Part shown: positions 57,770-64,000 of the stretch, piece by piece
Position numbering within the stretch: the stretch's first letter is position 1
Layout: each line of letters starts with the position of its first letter
Assembly (NCBI GenBank): GCA_965217825.1
Contig: OZ244571.1
Location: 1,612,001 to 1,676,000, forward strand
Length of the DNA stretch: 64,000 bases
DNA from: VXNE01 sp965217825
Lineage (GTDB): Bacteria > Pseudomonadota > Gammaproteobacteria > Pseudomonadales > Azotimanducaceae
Reading direction: 5' to 3'
Notes under the pieces: model-generated
Told to the model about the DNA's origin: nothing
Databases searched by the model: none
The model's input: the letters and a program-made list of their open reading frames with translations, nothing else
Translations under genes and position numbers: made by a program

Positions 57770-59623
57770 TTAGTCATCCTCAGACAAATCCTCAACGGGT
57801 TGGCGGCCAATGCCCAGATCGTGCACAACTGCCCGTGGCCGTTGCGCTCGCCACGATCCGACTACGCGATCATAGCCTTCGCGTCGCCGGCAAAGTGACC
57901 ACTGGGAACTAACGTCGGGATCAGCGCTTTGCGGCCGACGATCATTCGGAGGTAGCGTAATGCGGCAGCGCATAGGCAGCTTCGCTGCTTCACCCATGAT
58001 GATCGCTTCACCCGTGCGAAGAACGGGCAACACGTCGAGAAGCCCGACGAGCCCGTCTGGAAGTATGCCCCTAACGCGCTGACGGTCGGTTGGGTTCGAC
58101 AACCGGTGGGCAAAGAAGGTGCCGCACTGAGACAGGATGGTTTCATCAACCTCGGAAGGGCGCTGGCTGATGACCATAGTTCCGACGCCGTACTTGCGCC
58201 CTTCCTTGGCAATTCGCTGAACCGTTTCGGATGCTAGGCTATCGGCCTCGCTTGACAAATACCGGTGAGCTTCCTCCATGACGACCAGCAGAGGCCTATC
58301 GATACCGCCCTCGGACTTCTCGCGACTCCAGAAGAGAGACTCGTAAACGACCTTAAGGATCGACCCGATTAGGCGCTCAAGTACTGCGCTCGGCACGCCG
58401 GAAAGATCAAGGATTGAGATCGGCCTTTTGCCACCTATCCAACCAGCAAGCAAGGCGTCGAGGTCAAGTTGGGTGTGGCCGTTGAGTTTTGGCTCCCAGG
58501 GACCGGGATGGAGCAAGAAGTCATACCTGCGATCCAAGAGGCGCGAGCGGAGCAAATTGAGCTGTCGTCGAATTCCCACTGCTTCCGTGTTAAGAAACGG
58601 ACCCTTCGCGCCCATCGCATGCGGCTTGTATCGAGGGGCAATCAGATCATGGGGGTTACCCGCATACTGTCGGGTGGGTTGATCCCGGTCAGGGCCCTCG
58701 AACGTGGTGACCTCGAAATCGATGAGGTCGTACCACAGCTGCTTCAGGCTGAAAGGGAGAGGCGTATCGACCGTGATAGAGCTTTCCGCAACCCCGGCGT
58801 ACTTTGAGGATGCATGGGATTGGACCTTGAGCTCGAAAATTTTGTCGTTAAATGCAGTTTCTCTCGGCCCGTCATCCAAGCCACCAGTTAGGAAGTCAAG
58901 CAAATCGGATGCACTAAGCGCCCAATAGGGAACAAACAGCCGTTCTTCACCGGGTTCTGGATCAACGGAATAGATCGTAGCGACACTCGAGAGCGCCTGT
59001 CGGTACTCGCCATGAATGTCGAGCATTAGAATTCTGGCGCTCGGATACCCCCCACCGCCTGTGGAAACGGCAGTGATTGCTTGCAGCAGACTGGCTATAG
59101 TCGTCGATTTGCCTGAGCCGGTTGATCCTAGGACAGCCGAATGGCGCGTTATCAGTTCGTCGAGGGAGACCTTGGCGGGAATACTCTCGGCGCTGGAAAG
59201 CGAGCCGACAACGACATGTCCGAAATCTTCGGTGCCATAAACGCGTCCAAGGCTGCTCTCCGTCGCAATATGAACATTGTCACCAAAGTTAGGGTACTGG
59301 CTGATTCCGCGTTCGAAAACACCGCCAATCGCCTCGCCAACAAGCTGCACTTCCATCCAGCGGCCAGTATCCGGATCAGCCGCGTCGGGTATCTGAGGTG
59401 CTGCCTTGGCCCCAACCTCCGAGACGATACCAAACAGATCTTGATATCCTTGGGGAATGCGGACAAAGCTGGCGACTTGGCCGATCCGGTAAGCACGGCC
59501 CTCGATGATGGAGAGACCAGAGGCGACGGATTGTGCCAGATGGACGCTGACGGACGAACCAGAAACAGAGGCGACGGTACCAAGATAGGTTGGGTCCCGG
59601 CTAATCATCGGCGTTATTGTCAT
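57770..59623 (-). CDS. HerA-type ATPase of a SIR2-HerA defence system
   Basis: 617 residues from ATG 59623, which overlaps the sir2 gene by 23 bp. An N-terminal beta-barrel HAS-type domain (about 1-140: LGTVASVSGSSVSVHL, VASFVRIPQGYQDLFGIVSE) precedes the RecA-fold motor. Walker A is AVLGSTGSGKSTT (near residue 160), Walker B is LLVVMEEAHRYL (near 440), and a FAHRLSNPTDRQRVRG segment holds the sensor/arginine region. HerA forms hexameric DNA-translocating rings; paired with SIR2 it forms the anti-phage complex known as Nezha, in which HerA controls NAD+ depletion and nuclease activity. Confidence 0.9.
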   Translation of the reverse strand: MTITPMISRDPTYLGTVASVSGSSVSVHLAQSVASGLSIIEGRAYRIGQVASFVRIPQGYQDLFGIVSEVGAKAAPQIPDAADPDTGRWMEVQLVGEAIGGVFERGISQYPNFGDNVHIATESSLGRVYGTEDFGHVVVGSLSSAESIPAKVSLDELITRHSAVLGSTGSGKSTTIASLLQAITAVSTGGGGYPSARILMLDIHGEYRQALSSVATIYSVDPEPGEERLFVPYWALSASDLLDFLTGGLDDGPRETAFNDKIFELKVQSHASSKYAGVAESSITVDTPLPFSLKQLWYDLIDFEVTTFEGPDRDQPTRQYAGNPHDLIAPRYKPHAMGAKGPFLNTEAVGIRRQLNLLRSRLLDRRYDFLLHPGPWEPKLNGHTQLDLDALLAGWIGGKRPISILDLSGVPSAVLERLIGSILKVVYESLFWSREKSEGGIDRPLLVVMEEAHRYLSSEADSLASETVQRIAKEGRKYGVGTMVISQRPSEVDETILSQCGTFFAHRLSNPTDRQRVRGILPDGLVGLLDVLPVLRTGEAIIMGEAAKLPMRCRITLPPNDRRPQSADPDVSSQWSLCRRREGYDRVVGSWRAQRPRAVVHDLGIGRQPVEDLSEDD

Positions 59624-60869
59624 AAAGTTTGGTTGCAGCTGTCGTTGGTGTTTTAGCTTGTTCGCCCTCGGGCGCAGCCTCGGCAGGGTTGCCCACGGGT
59701 TTGAAATTAATGGCCTGTGCCAGCGCGAAGAATCTAGCAAGCATCGTGAAATCGCCCAACAGAAACTCCCCGTTTCCGTTGGCCGAGTCAACCTGCCAGA
59801 ATGTCTCACGGATGGCTTTCCAGTCTTCGGTGGGCGGTTGGCCGGGCTGCCACGGTCCCGGCACACCTGATATCATGGCAGCGTCGCGTGCGTAGACGCT
59901 GAGATTAGGACGGCGAAAGGCAAGCTTGGCGACGGCGTTTTCTTGAGCCAGTGGCCGGAACTGAAACGCGAGGATCGCCGTGTGTGTGTTGGCGGCAAGC
60001 GACTCGTCGAGAACGGCTGTTATCTGAGCATCCAAGAAAGAGAACCCGGCACAGAGGAGCAAGCTGTCTGGCGTCATCAAGAACGTACGAAGGCGCCCGA
60101 AAAGTGCTGAGTAAGGTTGGCGCGTGATCTGGTCGTACTTGAGATGATCGGGATAGATAAGCATGGTGGCGTCGCGGCTACCGGTCCTGATGATCGCATC
60201 GTTCGAGAGTTCCCAGCCTAGCGATCCGTGAATTTTCCATAGTCGAGACCAACGAGGTGGAAGTACATCGTCTGAGATACTAGTCGGATCAAAAAAAGGC
60301 CTGTGAGAGCCGATGAAACCGTCGAAATACGGTAGCCGCGCGCGTTCAAATGCTTCTTCTAGGAGCAGGTCGTAATTCGGCGTGAATATTTCGATGGGGT
60401 GATTTCGGTGAGCGCCTCCAATCCAGGAAGCGAGCTCGGTGAATGCATTTGGTTCGTCGGGTAACGACACCGCAACCATACGCCCAATCTTCTGACAGAT
60501 GAGCTCTGCTAAAGCTTCGTAGCCGGCACCGTTCAGATTGTGGACTTCAGCGTTACCGATCGCCTGGGAGAGCTGCCGGATACGAGTCAAGATCATTTCG
60601 ATATTGGGCTTCTCACCCAATTGGGCCAATAGAAGATTGACAATCGCTTTGTCGTTTGGGTTCAGATCGTCCAGCACGGCGCCGGTCAGCCGCTCAACAT
60701 CGGGGATAAGCGGCTGTCCGTTGTCGTTGAGTTTCCCTTGCGCGTCGACTTTGAGTGCGACAGGCGCTCCGGCACCGATCAGCAATCCCATGCGTTTGCG
60801 ACCCTGCGAAAGAATCTGCCGCAGGTCGGCCATGAAATGATCGGGGTTGTGGATTGTAGTGTGAGTCAT
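59601..60869 (-). CDS. SIR2-domain NADase of a SIR2-HerA defence system
   Basis: 422 residues from ATG 60869. The SIR2 NAD-binding fold is complete: LLIGAGAPVALKVD (the GAG loop, near residue 30), IEIFTPNYDLLLEEAF (the TxNYD motif, near 165) and LWKIHGSLGW (the catalytic His, near 225), with LLLCAGFSFLDAQI as the second nucleotide loop. These are the residues of bacterial defence SIR2 proteins that cleave NAD+ when a phage is sensed. It heads an operon with herA and the KTSC gene, all minus strand, overlapping or 9 bp apart. The promoter should lie in 60870-61083. Confidence 0.9.
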   Translation of the reverse strand: MTHTTIHNPDHFMADLRQILSQGRKRMGLLIGAGAPVALKVDAQGKLNDNGQPLIPDVERLTGAVLDDLNPNDKAIVNLLLAQLGEKPNIEMILTRIRQLSQAIGNAEVHNLNGAGYEALAELICQKIGRMVAVSLPDEPNAFTELASWIGGAHRNHPIEIFTPNYDLLLEEAFERARLPYFDGFIGSHRPFFDPTSISDDVLPPRWSRLWKIHGSLGWELSNDAIIRTGSRDATMLIYPDHLKYDQITRQPYSALFGRLRTFLMTPDSLLLCAGFSFLDAQITAVLDESLAANTHTAILAFQFRPLAQENAVAKLAFRRPNLSVYARDAAMISGVPGPWQPGQPPTEDWKAIRETFWQVDSANGNGEFLLGDFTMLARFFALAQAINFKPVGNPAEAAPEGEQAKTPTTAATKLYDNNADD

Positions 60870-61083
60870 CGTGGGTCCCTGAGCGCGGCACCGTATCACA
60901 GACCTTCTTGAGAAATACCGCTTGTTTGCCTTCGTTTTGCCGGGTGGCCGGGCCCCAAGTCATAGCCTGATGAATGAGCGACTCACGACGTATCACGCGC
61001 CCAGCCAAGGATAGCCCGATCCTCGACCTGTCTGTGATATGAGCGATCACGAACTGCGTTGAATCGCTTCGACAAGTGCCTCG

Positions 61084-61194
61084 ATGCTCAATCTACCTGC
61101 TCATGTCGAAGCGATGGGCGGCAGACTGAGTATCGTTGCCCAGTTTCCGCAGGGTGATGTTGCGATCACAAATTTCGCTGATACGCCCGATTAG
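61084..61194 (+). pseudogene. Orphan C-terminal tail of a HigA-like antitoxin
   Basis: A 36-residue frame, MLNLPAHVEAMGGRLSIVAQ followed by FPQGDVAITNFADTPD, matches the last 29 residues of the intact antitoxin (EAMGGKLSIVAQFPQGDVAI...). The helix-turn-helix part is absent. It marks the far end of the DNA inserted at the antitoxin gene. Confidence 0.75.
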
Positions 61195-61290
61195 GCGAAT
61201 GTATTACGCCGATTAGAGCCATCGGCACTGTCTGAAGAGGTCGATCTGCCATCGACCCGGCAGGGACGTAGGGCCTAGGGTTGGCGGATG
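61108..61290. repeat. Right direct repeat of the SIR2-HerA island
   Basis: It matches 57221-57400 (antitoxin tail, GGCGAATGTATTACGCCGAT, GTCGATCTGCCATCGAC). It then continues into text shared instead with 56366-56485 (GGTTGGCGGATGGACGCAC, GACCCTCCATGCGTTGAGCA, to about 61350). Confidence 0.75.
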
Positions 61291-63207
61291 GACGCACTGC
61301 GATCCGGAACTGCCCTGAGAGACCCTCCATGCGTTGAGCAGCGGCGCGGCGCGGCGCGGACCACTGCGCCATTTCGTTTCCTGTCGGCCGCATGGGCGGA
61401 ATCGACGGCAGCGTTCGGAGTTGCCTACCTCGCGCTGCTCGCGTTCGGCGTTGTAACCGGAGTTGCATACCTCATCGGCGCCGCCGAGCTTTCTGGCGCG
61501 CCGCGCAGGTTGACATCGGAATTCGTGGCGCAGCACATCGCAGAAGCATTCCGGGTGCCGGCGTACCTGATCGTCATCCATTGCGGCGGAGAGATCGCGC
61601 ATCGGGACGCGGGGACCGCCAACGTCTTGGTCGTGTCGAAGGTTGCCGCACTATGCGTGGTGGTCTTTTGCGCGTTGACCGCCTTCGGGATCGCGGCCTT
61701 CGTCGCGCAGCTCGCGCGCGGCCAACCGGTGTTCGACCTTGCCCTCTGCGCATACGCCCTCTACATCAACTTTGGCTGGCACATATTTGTCCTGGGCGCG
61801 GTGTCCATAGCCATTCAGGCCGTGTCGCGCGACGCAATCCGGGTTCGCCCGGCCGCCGATGCGCCTGGCATGGTGGACGTGTTGCGCAGCAAGTGGCTCG
61901 GCATGTTGATCGTCGCTGCGGTGTTCCTCGCCGTATGGGCACTGGGCGAGGAACACGCGCCGTTTGGCCCGCCGCCCGCCGAATACTCCGGGATGAACGG
62001 CTACGGTCACGATCTCGAATGGTTCTACGCGTCGGGACTTTACTGGACGGCCTTCGCAGTGCTCCTCGTCCTGGCGACCCACGCGTGGACCTGTCGCAAT
62101 GGAGGCCCCCGCAAGCGATGGCCCGCGCAAGGCGTCGTCAATGTCGGGGTGCCGACTGTTGTGACGTGGGTCGCCATGGGTTGCTGGATCTACTACAACA
62201 CCATCATGCTCGACGCGTATGCGAACGAGATCGAATCTGCCGCTTGGCGCGCGGAACACGAGCAGCGCTACAAGCCTTACGTCCAGCGCGACGTTCCGCA
62301 TGTAGTGGCGATGGACCTCGCGATCGATATCTATCCGACCGAGCGTCGCCTCGAAAGTCGGGGTTCGGCTCTATTGGCCAACACCGGGGCCGAACCGATA
62401 GGCGAGCTCATGCTCCTGTTCCCGAGGGGAGCGCGAGTCGACAGCATCGACATTCCGAATACGTCGGTGGTGGAGCACAGCACCGAGTTCAGTTTCCATC
62501 GCTACGCGTTCGCGCGACCGCTGCGGTTCGGAGAACGCGTCAGGATGCGTTTCGAATTTGCTTGGGAGCAGCGTGGATTCGGCAATGACGGGAGGCCGCG
62601 TCGGCTGCTCGAAAATGGCACGTTCATCGATGGCTCGGATGTCGTGCCATCTTTCGGCTATGACCCGGCGCTCCAAGGCGAGGGGGCTCGGCCAACGCGC
62701 ATCAGGGCTGTAATCGGGACCAGCTTGGATCAAGTCGCCGTCGGACCGGGGATATTGCTGCGCGAGTGGAAGGAGAATGCGCGCCGCTATTTCGAATACG
62801 CGCGAGGCTCACGTACTACCCCGCATGCTCTCCGACCAAAGGCGCGTGGGTCGGTTTGGCCCGCATTTTCCATCCACTCGGCCAGGTACGCAGTGGCCCG
62901 TGATCGCTGGAAAGAGACGACCGTCGAGGTTTACTACCACCCGGACCACGAACGCAATGTCGGTTCGATATTCCGATGCGTCAGGCGGTCCTTCGATCAT
63001 CTCGCGCCGTCATCGTCGCCCTACGCGAATCAATTGCTGCGCGTCGTCGAGTTCCCGTACGCCGGCGAAGCGCGCGTGTTTCCCGATGTGATCCTGTTCT
63101 CCGAGCGAAGCGAGTTCGCTTTCGACTTGCGCGGCGGCCTGCGTATCGATGCTCTGTGTGCCAGTGTCGACAGGGCAATCGCGCGCCAGTACAGCGATCC
63201 CCGCTAA
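61288..63207 (+). pseudogene. Truncated ABC-permease/M1-aminopeptidase fusion protein
   Basis: An open frame of 639 residues. Residues 1-25 are translated from the dispersed repeat. Several membrane helices follow (about 40-60, 110-140, 155-175, 205-225, 245-265, 285-305), then a periplasmic stretch with YYNTIMLDAYANEIESAAWR and PYVQRDVPHVVAMDLAIDI that is typical of the M1-peptidase-containing ABC-2-type permeases of about 1200 residues. The frame stops after FPDVILFSERSEFAFDLRGG, just before the HExxH zinc domain should begin. Both ends are missing, so an intact enzyme cannot be made, though the frame itself has stayed open. Confidence 0.65.
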
Positions 63208-64000
63208 AAGCTGAACTTGTCGCTCGTGAACGCGGAAAAGGTGACGCGCGCCTCTTGATCGAAGACGTCAATCGGAACGAGGGGCGAGATGATGTGCGTG
63301 TGAATGCCGCCGGCGGCGTCCGCGCGAATGCCTTCCTGTACCTCCTCCACGCTGCCAATGAGGGCGATGTCGTCAATCAGTTCCTCGGAGAACGCTGCGG
63401 CGGTCCGGGCGCGGTCCCGGTTAGCCCAGCCCTCCAGGAGTTCCCGCGCCGCCTCTTCGTAGCCGCACCATTGGAGAAAGTTGTTATAGACCGGATTGGA
63501 ATAGTAGGGGGCGTATCCGGCCCGGAAGCTGTCGTAGGCCGCCTGCTTGTCGTCGGTGACCAGAACGACCTTGCGGTTGACGATCTCCAAGTCCTCCCAG
63601 TTCTTTCCGGCCCGCGCGGCGCCGATCTTGACGTGCTCCATCATCTTCGGCAGCGCTTGCGTCGGCCACAGGTTGAACACGACGCCGTCGCCGTACTCGG
63701 CCGCCATCTCGATCATCTTCGGCCGCAGCGCGGCGAGGTACAGCGGCGGGGGACTGTCCATGGGGGCTTGCCGGTAGCCGTTGCTGGACAGCGTTTCGAG
63801 GTCGAAATCGGTGCGTTGGCCGGTCAGCATGTGGCGCACGATGATCGCTGTCTCCTTCACGCGCGTCAGCGGCGTCTCCAGGGGGATGCCGTTGAAACGG
63901 GTCATGATCGTCTCGCTGGACGAACCGAGACCCATCACGAAGCGGCCCGGGTACACCTGTCCGAGTACATTCGCAGTGGCAGCCAGCACGGCCGGAGTGC
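63204..64000 (-). CDS. LLM-class (F420/FMN-type) oxidoreductase, 3' part
   Basis: The frame runs off the right edge; about 265 C-terminal residues are present. LAATANVLGQVYPGRFVMGL, GSSSETIMTRFNG and the LYLAALRPKMIEMAAEYGDG stretch are the conserved blocks of luciferase-like monooxygenases; PGRFVMGLGSS is the cofactor-phosphate loop. Whether it uses F420 or FMN cannot be decided. Its stop overlaps the stop of the truncated permease gene on the other strand (63204-63207). A fragment of the N-terminus of the same family lies at 663-818. Confidence 0.85.
   Translation of the reverse strand, partial: TPAVLAATANVLGQVYPGRFVMGLGSSSETIMTRFNGIPLETPLTRVKETAIIVRHMLTGQRTDFDLETLSSNGYRQAPMDSPPPLYLAALRPKMIEMAAEYGDGVVFNLWPTQALPKMMEHVKIGAARAGKNWEDLEIVNRKVVLVTDDKQAAYDSFRAGYAPYYSNPVYNNFLQWCGYEEAARELLEGWANRDRARTAAAFSEELIDDIALIGSVEEVQEGIRADAAGGIHTHIISPLVPIDVFDQEARVTFSAFTSDKFSF

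Overview
The window is GC-rich, densely coded bacterial chromosome. Gene content points to an uncultured gammaproteobacterium: an RhlB-like DEAD-box helicase, an AmpG-like permease, a TonB-dependent receptor, a two-ACT-domain IlvA, SurE, MtnA, BioF, and a very large autotransporter adhesin with eukaryotic-type domains. Large adhesins, many small duplications and many gene remnants would fit a host-associated, possibly sponge- or other invertebrate-associated, lineage. That is inference; no rRNA or tRNA gene was found to fix the taxonomy.

Layout. 0-6.1 kb: housekeeping and hydrolytic genes (permease end, luciferase-like fragment, DinB/MDMPI protein, lipoprotein, metallophosphoesterase, alpha/beta hydrolase, ilvA). 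6.5-13 kb: a tandem array of five Rpn/PD-(D/E)XK-type nuclease genes separated by repeated spacers; the fifth copy is broken by a 43-bp palindromic insertion. 13-23.3 kb: one 3426-residue surface protein on the minus strand, with a long signal peptide, an anchor-like N-terminal domain, four copies of a Cys-paired module, cadherin, FN3, cadherin-like and Ig-like repeats, a scavenger-receptor cysteine-rich (SRCR) domain, a Calx-beta domain and a C-terminal autotransporter barrel. 23.3-24.3 kb: AT-rich promoter region, a LysR pseudogene with a perfect palindromic operator, and an IS1380-type transposase remnant. 24.3-33 kb: argC, an aminotransferase, rhlB, a Fic protein, a nitrilase-family hydrolase, an AI-2E-type exporter, hisC and a cupin. 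33-35.2 kb: tandem duplication of an acetoacetate-decarboxylase-like gene; the second copy is frameshifted. 35.3-46.3 kb: a dehydrogenase, a DCC/lipase-maturation-factor fusion, an SPFH gene with an in-frame stop, rhodaneses, surE, an aldo/keto reductase, a collapsed purU remnant and a DUF454 protein. 46.3-54.9 kb: periplasmic-type DNA ligase, a HEPN-like protein, an esterase/TonB receptor/AraC module, mtnA, an ImmA-type peptidase and an orphan ribbon-helix-helix antitoxin. 55-64 kb: bioF, a HigBA-type toxin-antitoxin pair, a KTSC-HerA-SIR2 defence operon, a truncated ABC-permease/M1-peptidase gene and the 3' part of a luciferase-like oxidoreductase.

Three cassettes are bounded by direct repeats made of the 3' tail of a resident gene: the esterase/TonB/AraC module (HEPN-gene tail), the SIR2-HerA-KTSC operon (antitoxin tail) and a gene-poor 1-kb segment (lipase-maturation-factor tail). 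This recurring arrangement, the SRCR-bearing autotransporter and the Rpn array are the most unusual features of the window.
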